Positions 12,049-21,106 are shown, numbered from the stretch's first letter. The stretch is 51,136 nucleotides of DNA from a bacterium CG_4_9_14_3_um_filter_65_15 (GCA_002790835.1 PFVX01000068.1:1-51136), one strand, 5' to 3'. Made by a program: numbers and translations. Notes: a model not told the origin generated them from the sequence alone.

Positions 12049-13719
12049 ATGAAGCAGGAAAACCTCGCCATCGAGATCGAGGGAAAGGAAGTTTCCGTCG
12101 AGCCCGGGACTCCCATCCTGCAATACCTCCAGGAAGAGCGCCCCGCAGACCTGACCGGTCCCGACCCCGTAGCCATCGCCTCGGTGAACGGCCGCCGTGC
12201 CAGCCTCCACGAACCGGTCGCCCCCGGGGATCGCATCCGTTTGATCCGGCTCAACAACCGCCAGTGCCAGACGACCATCCAGCGCACCGTCCTGTTCCTG
12301 CTGGCGGCGGCGGCGGAAGACGTCTTTCCCCAAAACCGCATCTGCGTGGAGTTCAGTTACGGCGGCGGCATCTTCTGCGAACTGGACCGCGCCGACCCCC
12401 TGACCCCCGACGAGATCGCCCTCCTCGAGAATCGCATGCGGGAGATCGTCGCCGAGGACCGGCCCCTGACGCCCCAGACCTTCGGCCTGCGCGCCCTGCT
12501 GAAAATCTATCGCCGCCAAGGGGACGACCGCAGTTACCGCACCGCGCGCTACCTGCGGCGCGACGCCCTGACCTTCTACCGCATGGAAAACAGCCCCCGG
12601 CTCTACTTCGGGCGCCAGCTGCCCTCGACCGGATATGTGCGGGATTTCAGCCTTGCGCCGGACAGCCCGGGGTTCGTCCTGTTGACCAACCTGAAGGGCC
12701 GTCCGGAGGTATCGGCGGTCCATCAGCCCCAGCCCCGCTTCCTGGCCACCCTGCGGGAATACACCCACTGGGCCGATGCCATCGGACTCCAGGATACCGG
12801 CTGCCTCAACGAGTTCATCGTGAACGGGCGCACCGCCCAGCTGATCCAGATCGCCGAGGCCCGCCATTCCCAGTTCTTCGTCGACGCCGCCCGCCGGGTG
12901 GCCGACCTGCCGCCCGACGGCCGCCTGGTGCTGCTGGCCGGTCCCTCCAGCTCCGGCAAGACCACCAGCGCCAAGCGCATCATGGTCCACCTGCGCGTGC
13001 TCGGTTTCCAGCCCTTCGCTCTTTCGCTGGACAACTACTTCGTGGATCGCGAGCAGACGCCCCTGGCCGAGGACGGCGACTACGACTACGAGGCTCTCGG
13101 CGCCCTGCGCATCGACCATTTCAACGAGGACCTGCAGGGCCTGATGGCCGGGCGGGAGGTCTACCTGCCCCGCTACGACTTCGTGAGCGGGACCTCGCGC
13201 CGGGATGAAATACCCACCCGGCTCCAGCGCGGCCAGCCCCTGATCGTCGAGGGGATCCACGCCCTGAATCCCGACCTCACTCCCGCCATTCCGCGCGACG
13301 AGAAGCTGCTGATCTACGTGTCGGCCCTCAGCCATCTGAACATCGACCGCTTCAGCTACATCAAGACCACCCACAGCCGCCTGTTTCGGCGCATCGTGCG
13401 CGACGCCCAGTTCCGCGGCTACACCGCCGCCCAGACCCTGGCCCGCTGGCCCAAGGTGCGCCAGGGCGAGGAGAAGCACATCTTCCCCCACCAGAACAAC
13501 GCCGATCTGTTCTTCAATTCGGGATTGATCTACGAATTGCCGGTGCTGAAGCTTTGGGCCGAACCCCGGTTGGCTGCGGTGAACTCGGATGATCCGCATT
13601 ACGGTCTCGCGCGCACGCTCATCGACCTGTTGTCTTTGTTGCTGCCCATGGACGCCGGCAGCGTCCCCCCCACGTCGTTGCTGAGGGAGTTCATCGGGAG
13701 CTCGGGATTCGATTATTGA
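12049..13719 (+). CDS. TGS-domain nucleoside (uridine-like) kinase
   Basis: This 556-residue cytoplasmic protein joins an N-terminal TGS-like domain (about 1-68) and a threonyl-tRNA-synthetase-like second domain (about 70-200) to a C-terminal phosphoribulokinase/uridine-kinase domain. The P-loop GPSSSGKTT is at 298-306. It is followed by SLDNYFVDREQTP and YDFVSGTSR, which match the nucleoside-binding regions of the kinase family, and IVEGIHALNP gives the Walker-B-like strand. The expected reaction is ATP-dependent phosphorylation of a nucleoside, most likely uridine or cytidine, but the substrate of these TGS-fused kinases is not certain. The ATG at 12049 has AAAGGAAACGCC upstream. Confidence 0.88.
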   Translation: MKQENLAIEIEGKEVSVEPGTPILQYLQEERPADLTGPDPVAIASVNGRRASLHEPVAPGDRIRLIRLNNRQCQTTIQRTVLFLLAAAAEDVFPQNRICVEFSYGGGIFCELDRADPLTPDEIALLENRMREIVAEDRPLTPQTFGLRALLKIYRRQGDDRSYRTARYLRRDALTFYRMENSPRLYFGRQLPSTGYVRDFSLAPDSPGFVLLTNLKGRPEVSAVHQPQPRFLATLREYTHWADAIGLQDTGCLNEFIVNGRTAQLIQIAEARHSQFFVDAARRVADLPPDGRLVLLAGPSSSGKTTSAKRIMVHLRVLGFQPFALSLDNYFVDREQTPLAEDGDYDYEALGALRIDHFNEDLQGLMAGREVYLPRYDFVSGTSRRDEIPTRLQRGQPLIVEGIHALNPDLTPAIPRDEKLLIYVSALSHLNIDRFSYIKTTHSRLFRRIVRDAQFRGYTAAQTLARWPKVRQGEEKHIFPHQNNADLFFNSGLIYELPVLKLWAEPRLAAVNSDDPHYGLARTLIDLLSLLLPMDAGSVPPTSLLREFIGSSGFDY

Positions 13720-13747
13720 GACGGTCGGACCGGCAGGCAGCGTGCCT

Positions 13748-14224
13748 TCATGGCACCAGGAAGTATTCCCCCAGCTTAGCCACCGCGGCATCGGCGCACT
13801 GTTCATCGGTCAGAAAGGTAACCGTCGAAAACGAGGTGCTGATCATGTTCACCGGCACCTGGGCCTCGGCGGTTGCCTGGAAGATGGTGCCGGCGATGGC
13901 CGGCCGCTCGCTGAAGTGTGGGCCGTAGATGGAAATGGCGCTGCAACCGCGCTGATAGTCGATCTCCCGCGCCTGGATCTCCTCACGGTCCGATTGCAGC
14001 AATCCCAGGGCCTGATCCAGGTCCCGTTCTCCGATGGCGAAACAGATGTTGTTGAGACCTTCGCCGTCCACGAAGGATGTCACACACACGATGTTGATGC
14101 CGGCCAGCCCCAGACTGGACAGGGATTTCCCCGCCAGATCGTTCCCCGCCCGCGCACCCAGGATCCGGACCAGGACCAATTCGTCCTTCCGGGTGATTCC
14201 CCCCACCGCGATCTTCCCTGTCAT
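13748..14224 (-). CDS. Stand-alone tandem ACT-domain protein
   Basis: This 158-residue protein resembles the regulatory tail of aspartate kinase without the kinase. Two ACT folds can be seen: DELVLVRILGARAGNDLAGK ... GINIVCVTSF (about 14-80) and CSAISIYGPHFSERPAIAGT ... VNMISTSFSTVTFL (about 94-150). ACT pairs bind amino acids and usually control enzymes allosterically; the partner enzyme is not in the window. It is convergent with the kinase gene and has its own upstream region, shared divergently with elbB. A separate ligand sensor or an adaptor role are both possible. Confidence 0.75.
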   Translation of the reverse strand: MTGKIAVGGITRKDELVLVRILGARAGNDLAGKSLSSLGLAGINIVCVTSFVDGEGLNNICFAIGERDLDQALGLLQSDREEIQAREIDYQRGCSAISIYGPHFSERPAIAGTIFQATAEAQVPVNMISTSFSTVTFLTDEQCADAAVAKLGEYFLVP

Positions 14225-14337
14225 TGCGCACCAATCCTTCGCCGCGTCGCATCGTGGACTTCAACCTTGGGATCGGGTTCAAAGCTAGCTGTTGGGGACC
14301 GGGAAACCAAATTTTCCTCCGTTTGGCCAGGGCCCGG

Positions 14338-14366
14338 TTGACAGCCGGTTTACCATGGGTTAAAAG
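14338..14366 (+). promoter_or_regulatory. Sigma70-type promoter for elbB
   Basis: A perfect TTGACA (14338-14343), a 17-base spacer and TAAAAG (14361-14366) lie about 43 bases upstream of the elbB ATG. Confidence 0.55.
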
Positions 14367-14408
14367 CGGATAAGGGTCTTCTCGGAGCGATAACCAAGGA
14401 GCAGGGCC

Positions 14409-15086
14409 ATGCCCAGAGTTGCAGTCATTCTCAGCGGTTGCGGGGTGTTCGACGGGTCGGAAATCCACGAGGCCTGCGCCGCCCTGCTGGCCCTCGATCG
14501 CGCCGGCGCCGAAGTCGTGATCGCGGCCCCGCCCGGACCCCAGCTGCACGTCGTGGACCATCTGGCCGGTGAAGCCTCTGCGGGCGAGAGTCGCGACATC
14601 CTGGTGGAATCCGCCCGCATCGCCCGCGGCGAGATCCGCTCCCTGCCGGACGTCGACCCGGCCACCGTGGATGCGGTGCTGATGCCCGGCGGCTTCGGCG
14701 CCGCCAAGAACCTCTGCACCTTCGCCGTCGATGGCGCCGACTGCACGGTGAATCCCGCGGTGACGGAATTCCTGAACAAGGTCCACGATCTGGGGCGCCC
14801 CATCGGAGCCATGTGCATCGCGCCGGTTGTCCTGGCGCGGATCTTCGGGCCGAACCTTTCGCCCCGGGTCACCATCGGCAACGACCCGACCACTGCGGCT
14901 CTGGTCAACCAGATGGGAGCCCGGCACGTCGACTGCGCCGTCGAGGGTGTGGTGGTTGACCGGGCAAATCTCATGGTCACCACCCCGGCCTACATGCTGG
15001 CCGGCTCCATCAAGGAGGTCTTCGCCGGGGCCGAGACCTTCGTGCAGGAACTGCTGGGTCTTTGCGCCCAGGACTCCCAGCGGTAG
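14409..15086 (+). CDS. elbB: ElbB-type DJ-1/PfpI family glyoxalase
   Basis: This 225-residue cytoplasmic protein has the ElbB pattern throughout: MPRVAVILSGCGVFDGSEIH at the start, MPGGFGAAKNLCTFA (92-106), and IGAMCIAPVVLARIF with the nucleophile-elbow cysteine C136. The family has glyoxalase activity in vitro and has been linked to isoprenoid biosynthesis in E. coli; its cell role is poorly defined. The length is normal. AAGGAG lies 8 bases before the ATG, and a sigma70-like promoter is at 14338-14366. No operon partner is evident on the same strand before parA. Confidence 0.92.
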   Translation: MPRVAVILSGCGVFDGSEIHEACAALLALDRAGAEVVIAAPPGPQLHVVDHLAGEASAGESRDILVESARIARGEIRSLPDVDPATVDAVLMPGGFGAAKNLCTFAVDGADCTVNPAVTEFLNKVHDLGRPIGAMCIAPVVLARIFGPNLSPRVTIGNDPTTAALVNQMGARHVDCAVEGVVVDRANLMVTTPAYMLAGSIKEVFAGAETFVQELLGLCAQDSQR

Positions 15087-15101
15087 GATGGTTGAGGATT
15101 C

Positions 15102-15116
15102 GGGGGTTGATCCCCC
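15102..15116 (+). terminator. Hairpin after elbB, weak terminator candidate
   Basis: GGGGG-TTGAT-CCCCC lies 16 bases beyond the elbB stop. There is no clear T-run after it, so intrinsic termination is uncertain. Confidence 0.3.
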
Positions 15117-15235
15117 ACCCGGAATGTCTTAATTTCCCCGCACCGGCAAACGGGCTTCGGGGTGGCCCGACGAGCTGGATTCCCATGCGTTTACCCTAAT
15201 AGCGGCAACCTTCCGATCATCACAGGAGCGACATC

Positions 15236-16435
15236 ATGGACGACATCCAAGGGCGAGATTCCGACAATTCATTCCCCTTCCACGACCCCGGCCACACGAG
15301 CCCGCGCAACCGCACCCCCTGGGACACTGTGGCGGGCCGGGTTCTGAGCCTGATCAGCCGCAAGGGCGGCGTGGGCAAGACGACCTCGGCGGTCAATCTC
15401 GGCGGGGCCCTGGCGCTGTCCGGCCACACCGTCCTGATCGTCGGCCTGGATCCCCAGTGCGGAGTCTGCCGCTCTCTGGGTGTGGCCCAGGACGACCTCG
15501 AAACAGGACTGGGTGAGATCTTCTCCGCCAACACCCCCCTGACCGAACTCGTCCAACCTTCGCCCCTGGAGAACCTGTTCTTCGTCTCCCCCCGCATCAC
15601 CAGCCTGGCGGACGAGGAGTCCTTCCTGGCCGACATGAACCGGCGCGCCGACGATTTCGCGCGGGAGATCGACCGGGCCCGCAATCTTTACGACACCATC
15701 CTCGTCGACTGCCCGCCCAGCCTGGGCGCCCCCACCCGGGCGGCGCTGCAGGCCGCCGACGCCTTCCTGGTCCCGATCCAGGCCGAGGAACTTTGCCGCG
15801 GCTCCCTGGCTCCCCTGATGGACTTCGTCGCCGATTTCCGGCGCCGCCAGCTGCCGGGCGCCGGTCGGGAGACCCCGGTTCTCGAGGGACTCTTCCTGAC
15901 CATGGTCAACGGGCGCACGCGCATGGGACGGCACGTCACCGACCAGGTCGCCGAGGATTTCGGGCCCGATCTGCTGGAAACCTCCGTGCCCCGCACGACC
16001 CGGTTGACGGAAATGGCCCTCAAGGGCAAACCGGCGGTCATCTATGCGCGGACCACTTCCGGCAGCCGGGCCTATTTCAACCTGGCCGACGAACTGGTCA
16101 GCCGCTTCCTCGCCCGGTCGGATGCTTTCGAGTCCGGCGCCGAGGAGCGGGACTCGGCCGCGGAACCGAATTCGGCAACCGAGCCCTCCACCGCCGAACC
16201 CATGCACGCCCGCCCGACCGACTCAGCCCTCGGCGGCCTCGATCGATTCCTTGCCGATCTGGGCGGAACCAATGACATTAACCCCGTCAGAGGCGCCGCT
16301 CCGGAAGCGGGGCCGCCGGAAATGGTCTCCCTCGACGACCTCCTCGCGGAGGAGGAACGGGATTCCGGATTCCGCGGCGAGCGCGATGACGATGGATGGG
16401 CGTACGGCATCGATCCGGACGACACCTTGAACTGA
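15236..16435 (+). CDS. Orphan ParA/MinD-family ATPase
   Basis: This 399-residue cytoplasmic protein has a deviant Walker A motif, KGGVGKTT (43-50), with the signature lysine, a Walker A' region (LIVGLDPQ, about 72-79) and VDCPPSLG as Walker B. It is therefore a ParA-type ATPase that positions a cargo (chromosome, plasmid or protein complex) on the nucleoid. About 35 N-terminal residues and an acidic, Ser/Ala/Pro-rich C-terminal tail of ~110 residues ending near DGWAYGIDPDD extend beyond the core. No parB or parS-like partner lies next to it, so the cargo is unknown. AGGAG precedes the ATG. Confidence 0.85.
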   Translation: MDDIQGRDSDNSFPFHDPGHTSPRNRTPWDTVAGRVLSLISRKGGVGKTTSAVNLGGALALSGHTVLIVGLDPQCGVCRSLGVAQDDLETGLGEIFSANTPLTELVQPSPLENLFFVSPRITSLADEESFLADMNRRADDFAREIDRARNLYDTILVDCPPSLGAPTRAALQAADAFLVPIQAEELCRGSLAPLMDFVADFRRRQLPGAGRETPVLEGLFLTMVNGRTRMGRHVTDQVAEDFGPDLLETSVPRTTRLTEMALKGKPAVIYARTTSGSRAYFNLADELVSRFLARSDAFESGAEERDSAAEPNSATEPSTAEPMHARPTDSALGGLDRFLADLGGTNDINPVRGAAPEAGPPEMVSLDDLLAEEERDSGFRGERDDDGWAYGIDPDDTLN

Positions 16436-16513
16436 GCCCGGAATCCCGGAACGACCCCACGGCCGGCCGGGCTCTCCCGGCCGGCCGTTGACTTCGGGCG
16501 CGGAGGTTGCTAA

Positions 16514-17689
16514 GTGAATTCCCCTACCATGCAATGTCTGGTCTACGATAAATCCACGATGCCCTGGGAGAAGACCCGCGGGTTCGTGAAGCGTGAACTC
16601 CCCCAACCCACCCTCGACGAGGCCCACGACCCGACCGATGCCGACTCGGTCCTGATCAAGGTCATCTTCGCCGGATTCTGCGGCAGCGACCGCGGCATCT
16701 GGAACCGCACCGCGTTCAAGGGGATGATCTTCGACAGCCTCAAGCGTGAGCACAATACCCAGCGCATCATCGGGCACGAGATGGTGGGCGAGGTCGTGGC
16801 CGTGGGCTCCCGCGTGCAGGCCCGCTGGGGCTTCGGCCCCAAGGACATCGTTTCGACCGAGAGCCATATCATCTGCGGCACCTGCTACCAGTGCCGCATC
16901 GGCCAGACCCACATCTGCAGCCAGGACGTCATCATCGGCCTGGGACGCAACGGCTGCTTCGCCGAATACATCAAGCTGCCCGCCAACGTGCTGTGGCCGA
17001 CGGACCCGCGGCGGATCGGCATGAAGGTCGCCGCGCTGCAGGAGCCGTTCGGCAACGCGGTCCACGCCTGCACCACCTGCGACCTGCGTGGCAAGACCGT
17101 GGCCATTTTCGGCTGCGGTACCATCGGCCTGTTCACGATCATGACCGCCCGCGCCCTCGGCGCCACCCGCATCATCGGCGTCGAGCCCAATCCCGCCAAC
17201 CGGGAGATGGCTCTCAGGCTGGGCGCCGACGAGGTCATTCCCTTGCCCATCGACACGGACCGCCCCCATTCCTGGGCCGCGAACAAGCCGGTGGTGAAAC
17301 AGGTGCGCAAGCTGTGCCGCGGCATCGGCGCCGACGTCTCCATGGAAATGGCCGGGTTCAATTCCAGCGTCAACAACGCCATCCAGTCCACCCGGCGGGG
17401 CGGCGAGGTCATCCTCTTCGGCCTCAAGCAGGGCAACTTCCACATCCAGGCCTTCGACCGGGTGATCGTCAACGGGTTGAAGCTCCACAGCGTTATCGGT
17501 CGCCGGATATTCGAAACCTGGTATATTACCAGGAACCTCCTGGAGGATCGCAGCAACGGCATCCAGGACAACATCCACGACATCATTCTCGGCGGCGGGG
17601 ACGAAGCGGTGGTTCACATCAACGACTTCGAGCCGAAGTCCTTCGAGGACACCCTGGCCGCCTGGCCCAAGCCGCTCATCCAGTTCTGA
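16514..17689 (+). CDS. Zinc-dependent medium-chain alcohol dehydrogenase
   Basis: This 391-residue NAD(P)-dependent MDR enzyme has the catalytic zinc ligands C56 (AGFCGSD) and H88/E89 (IIGHEMVGEV). The structural zinc cysteines are C121, C124, C127 and C135, and the Rossmann motif is GCGTIGLF. The pattern is closest to threonine/glucose/polyol dehydrogenases, but the substrate is not clear. The GTG at 16514 is preferred because GGAGG is seven bases upstream; an ATG at 16529 would be too far. The SelW-like selenoprotein follows 34 bases after its stop with its own Shine-Dalgarno site, so the two probably form a redox-related operon. Confidence 0.88.
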   Translation: MNSPTMQCLVYDKSTMPWEKTRGFVKRELPQPTLDEAHDPTDADSVLIKVIFAGFCGSDRGIWNRTAFKGMIFDSLKREHNTQRIIGHEMVGEVVAVGSRVQARWGFGPKDIVSTESHIICGTCYQCRIGQTHICSQDVIIGLGRNGCFAEYIKLPANVLWPTDPRRIGMKVAALQEPFGNAVHACTTCDLRGKTVAIFGCGTIGLFTIMTARALGATRIIGVEPNPANREMALRLGADEVIPLPIDTDRPHSWAANKPVVKQVRKLCRGIGADVSMEMAGFNSSVNNAIQSTRRGGEVILFGLKQGNFHIQAFDRVIVNGLKLHSVIGRRIFETWYITRNLLEDRSNGIQDNIHDIILGGGDEAVVHINDFEPKSFEDTLAAWPKPLIQF

Positions 17690-17723
17690 CGACGATCGGC
17701 ACAGAGCAAGAAGGGAGACATCC

Positions 17724-17951
17724 ATGAAGATGACCATCGAGTACTGCCAGGTTTGAAACTACGAGCCACGAGCCGCCGGTCTGGCGGCAGCCATCAAGCA
17801 GGAATTCGGCAGCGACCCGGAAATGATCCCCTCCAGCGGGGGCGTGTTCGAGGTGAGTCTCGACGGAGAGTTGATCTTCAGCAAGAAAGCCCTGGAGCGA
17901 TTCCCCGAAGATGGTGAGATCCAGGAACTGATCCGCTCACGATCCGGCTGA
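17724..17951 (+). CDS. SelW-like (Rdx family) selenoprotein, UGA-encoded Sec
   Basis: Read with TGA 17754-17756 as selenocysteine, the frame gives 75 residues beginning MKMTIEYCQVU and continuing NYEPRAAGLAAAIKQEFG, then SSGGVFEVSLDGELIFSKK and ERFPEDGEI. This is the SelT/SelW/SelH thioredoxin-like family with its N-terminal CxxU redox motif (Cys8, Sec11), and both the length and the GGVFEV/FSKK strands fit. A bacterial SECIS-like hairpin lies at 17772-17788. AGGGAGACATCC precedes the ATG. Taken as a plain stop the gene would be ten codons, yet coding sequence clearly continues. The genome must therefore carry selA, selB, selC and selD, which are outside the window. The role is presumably thiol/selenol redox chemistry in the cytoplasm. 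Confidence 0.88.
17772..17788 (+). promoter_or_regulatory. Bacterial SECIS-like hairpin of the SelW gene
   Basis: GCCGCC pairs with GGCGGC over six base pairs around the loop GGTCT. The loop begins 22 bases after the UGA and starts with GG then U, as bacterial SECIS elements require for SelB binding. Confidence 0.75.
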
Positions 17952-17962
17952 TACGCAGAAAA

Positions 17963-18019
17963 TCCCCCTCACTGCGCGTGCGGCCAAGGGGGTAGACCGC
18001 AAAATGCGCCGGAGGGGGA
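17963..18019. terminator. Possible bidirectional terminator stem
   Basis: TCCCCCTC (17963-17970) is complementary to GAGGGGGA (18012-18019) between the convergent selenoprotein and 18068-20983 genes. The 41-base loop and lack of a T-run make this weak. Confidence 0.25.
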
Positions 18020-18067
18020 ATTCTCAAGAGGTCATACGTCCCGGCTTCGAGGATGTTCCCCGCCGGT

Positions 18068-20983
18068 CTAAAAAACCGCTGCCAGATCGGGCAGAACCAG
18101 TTGCCGCCACACTCCCGCATCGATCCCGACAGCCACGCTGCCGGCCTCGGACTGCAGGGGCCGCACGAGGGCCCCGGGTCCCGCCTGTTCCTGCAAGGAG
18201 GGGCACACCACTTCCAGCAGCACGTCCGCCGTGCCGCTCTTGCGGACCCTGAAGGTGACCCAGCTGGTCGGCGCCCATTCCAGGTTCCAATCCAAGGGCA
18301 CGGGAATCACCTTCCGGCCGCTTTCCACCGCCGGAACCGGCGCCCGCACCGTCGTCATCTGCGGCATGACCACCGCTTCCAGCACGAGATCAGCCCCCGG
18401 AGGGATGGCTTCCAGCTTCAGGGTGGCGGCAGTCACATGCACGTTCACGGGTTCATTCATGGCTTCGAGCAGGTGGGCCGCGGCGGCCATCTGGGCGCGA
18501 CAAACGGGGTCGTCCCCGAAGGCCAGAACGTAGCGATCCAACAGATCCAGGGTGGCGCCCTGGAGGTTCCGCCATTCCCCACTCCAATCGTTCCCGGCCG
18601 CGGCCCGGGAACGCACGACCGAGGCCGCGGTCGTCATCCGGTCCCAGGCGCCGCCGAAGGCCACCAGCTGATCGCGCGCCTCGGCGCCGTAGGTCGTGGC
18701 CAGATACCGGGCCCACCGGTTCAGGAAGGGGTCGGTCACGTCCCCGGAGAATCCGGCCCAACCCACATTCGAGGTTGAGGTCGCCAGCATGCCGTAGAAT
18801 TGCAGGATCCCCGGAGCGGCGGCCAAGGTGGTCAAATGGGTGGGCCAGGTGGCCGGCGGATCTCCCCGGTCCAGATACGGTCGCAAGGCCTCGAAACGCA
18901 GACGGCTCAGCACATCCTCGAAGACGACGGGATCGAAAGCCACCGCCGGGTTGGCGTTCAGATCCCGCCAGTACGCCGGATCATCGCCGGCCCGAACCGC
19001 CGCCGCCCCGGATTCGGCGATCAGGGCGTAGATCTCCACGATACTCGCCACCACCAGCGGTGCCTGGCCCTGGCGGAACATCCCTGCGGTTCGTCGCAGA
19101 ACCGGCAGGGTCTCGCGGACCTCGGCGCTTGGCCAGCCACCTCGGGACCATCCGCCGCCGAACGGCAAGCCGAGGGCGGCGGGGAGATGCTCGGCCGCCT
19201 TGAGCCGAGCCAAAGCGAAGGCGCTGTTGCGATAGGCCCGGGTCACCGGACTTGCGGCCGGCGGGACCTTCTCGGCGGCCGCCTGCAATTCCGCCTGCCA
19301 TTGGGGACTCCAGGACGTCGCCTGGAAGAGCCCGAGCAGGCGGCTCATGGCGCCGGCGGCCACAACGGCCTGACGCTGGTGGAGCGCCAAACCGGAGATG
19401 TTCAGGTTTTCGGCGGCCCGGGTCCGCCACGCCGGACGCAACGCGCTCAGGGAATCGCAGCGAGCCTGGACACCCTTGTCCGAGAGGCTGGCGACATCCT
19501 GCCAGCAGATCCGCTCCGTCAGGGAGAACCAGGCCAGTTCCAGCCGCGCCAGGTCACCCGTCAGGTTCTTACCCTCGGCCACCAGGGCTTCCAGCCGTCG
19601 GATCTCCCGCTCGGGCCGTGAGCCCTGTCGAATTCCCCCCGCCACCACGTCCAGATAGGTGGCCACCTGCCCGGCCAGCGGCTGGGCTGCGCCTCTGCCC
19701 AGTTCATCGAGGGCCCCCTGCCGGGCCTTGTCGGCGTCGCCGCCGTTGGCGAGGATCCGGTTTTGGTACCGGGTCAGCACCGATTCGTAGATCCGGCCCA
19801 CATCAACAACCGTCAAAAGAGGCGCCTCCTGGGGGACGGCGCCGTTTCCCCAGGCCGGGATCAACCGTTCCGCGAGGGACTTCACCGACAGCCCGGGAAT
19901 ACCGCCGAGGAACCATCCCCCCAGCATGACGGCCAGGAAGACGAACATGGAGATGACCTGGCCCGGTAGGCGGCGCGAGCGGTGGGTATCGGGCATGACG
20001 AGGGGACGCAGGCGGCGCCGTTCCAGAACGACCTTCCTGGCGGAGCGCGGAAAGGCGCCCTCATCCCGGCTCCCGGTCAAAACAGAGGCGGCCGGCTGGC
20101 CGGTTGCGGCGGGACGAGGCTGGCTGGGGACGGCGGCTGCCGGAGAGCGCCCCATGGATAGTGATTCCGGCATGGGTGTCCGCCCCGGAGAAGTCGTGCG
20201 GCGACCAACCTCGAGGGATGGTTGGTAGTGGGTTGTCCGGGCCAGTTCCTCCAGGCCCTGGATATCCCCGATGCTCAGGCGGCCGGTCACCGATCGGAGG
20301 TAGGCCGTCGCGGACTTGCCGGGGTCATCCTCCAGGAGGTTCAGGACCCGGCGTTTCCAGTCCACCAGGGATCCGCCCGGCTGGTGCACCGCAGCCAGAT
20401 TCCACTGCCAGGGTTCACCGGGGCAGAAGGATGTGTAGCGCAGGCTGGCCCGGGTTTGTCTCGGGATCGCCGTCAGCAGGAACGACAGGATCCTGTCGCT
20501 GGCGGAATCGGGTCCCGACAGGGGAAGGTGGAGTTCTCCTCGCACCAGGAGCTGCTGCAGGCCTTCGACCACCAGGTTGCTGGTGTCGGGATTCAGGTCT
20601 GCGCCCAGGAACCCCGTAGGCCGGACCTCGTCCGGGAGCACTTCCCGTCCCCGCCCGTCCAGCAGACGATAGGGGTTGAAGCCGAACCGGGAGTACTCCT
20701 GCTCGGTGACCAGACAACACAAGTGCCGCACGGAATCGTCCCGCCAGGTGACGGAAACCGCGTGTCGGGAACCTGAATCCGAACGGCTGGAAGACTTCAG
20801 GGGAAACGAGGCGATCACCGGCTGATCGGCTGGAGGGGCAAGGGCGACCGTCCAGCCGTCGTGGGCCATGACCAGCTGTTCCAGGATCTCCGGCGGACAG
20901 CGGTCTTGACCACAGACCACGCGTGGCCCGGAGCCCGGAGAACCCGAGCATGACACCAGTTCGATCATGCCCAACACGGACAC
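18068..20983 (-). CDS. Large single-pass membrane protein, unknown function
   Basis: I do not recognise this ~971-residue protein. A cytoplasmic-looking N-terminal domain starts MIELVSC near residue 6 and includes AIPRQTRASLRYTSFCPGEP, faintly reminiscent of GTPase-associated (GAP1-like) domains. A Pro/Ser/Ala-rich linker follows, then one transmembrane helix (VISMFVFLAVMLGGWFLGGI, about 341-364). The rest is an Ala/Leu/Arg-rich helical region of about 600 residues and an immunoglobulin-like C-terminal strand region. The start is GTG 20983, five bases after AAGGAGG; ATG 20968 is the alternative. An N-in, C-out topology resembles type VI-associated or nanomachine scaffold proteins, but no such genes lie nearby. 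It is transcribed alone, downstream of a strong terminator. Confidence 0.6.
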   Translation of the reverse strand: MSVLGMIELVSCSGSPGSGPRVVCGQDRCPPEILEQLVMAHDGWTVALAPPADQPVIASFPLKSSSRSDSGSRHAVSVTWRDDSVRHLCCLVTEQEYSRFGFNPYRLLDGRGREVLPDEVRPTGFLGADLNPDTSNLVVEGLQQLLVRGELHLPLSGPDSASDRILSFLLTAIPRQTRASLRYTSFCPGEPWQWNLAAVHQPGGSLVDWKRRVLNLLEDDPGKSATAYLRSVTGRLSIGDIQGLEELARTTHYQPSLEVGRRTTSPGRTPMPESLSMGRSPAAAVPSQPRPAATGQPAASVLTGSRDEGAFPRSARKVVLERRRLRPLVMPDTHRSRRLPGQVISMFVFLAVMLGGWFLGGIPGLSVKSLAERLIPAWGNGAVPQEAPLLTVVDVGRIYESVLTRYQNRILANGGDADKARQGALDELGRGAAQPLAGQVATYLDVVAGGIRQGSRPEREIRRLEALVAEGKNLTGDLARLELAWFSLTERICWQDVASLSDKGVQARCDSLSALRPAWRTRAAENLNISGLALHQRQAVVAAGAMSRLLGLFQATSWSPQWQAELQAAAEKVPPAASPVTRAYRNSAFALARLKAAEHLPAALGLPFGGGWSRGGWPSAEVRETLPVLRRTAGMFRQGQAPLVVASIVEIYALIAESGAAAVRAGDDPAYWRDLNANPAVAFDPVVFEDVLSRLRFEALRPYLDRGDPPATWPTHLTTLAAAPGILQFYGMLATSTSNVGWAGFSGDVTDPFLNRWARYLATTYGAEARDQLVAFGGAWDRMTTAASVVRSRAAAGNDWSGEWRNLQGATLDLLDRYVLAFGDDPVCRAQMAAAAHLLEAMNEPVNVHVTAATLKLEAIPPGADLVLEAVVMPQMTTVRAPVPAVESGRKVIPVPLDWNLEWAPTSWVTFRVRKSGTADVLLEVVCPSLQEQAGPGALVRPLQSEAGSVAVGIDAGVWRQLVLPDLAAVF

Positions 20984-21049
20984 GTGCGCCTCCTTGTGGG
21001 TATTCGTCCACCACTTTCCCATCGGCAAAACGGCCCCGATACTTGAGAA

Positions 21050-21080
21050 AAATGCCCGGCGCAGGAGGCGCCGGGCATTT
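21050..21080 (-). terminator. Rho-independent terminator of the cytochrome gene
   Basis: A perfect 13-bp stem (21050-21062 with 21068-21080) closes the 5-base loop 21063-21067, and the minus-strand transcript continues in a T-run. It separates the cytochrome gene from the next leftward gene. Confidence 0.85.
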
Positions 21081-21106
21081 CGTTCGGTGGCGGATCGGAG
21101 GCGGAA

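Noticed and set aside
16223-17737. 504-codon frame opposite the alcohol dehydrogenase
   Set aside because: Antisense to a zinc enzyme with all ligands present; its product is an Ala/Val/Asp/Gly-rich shadow.
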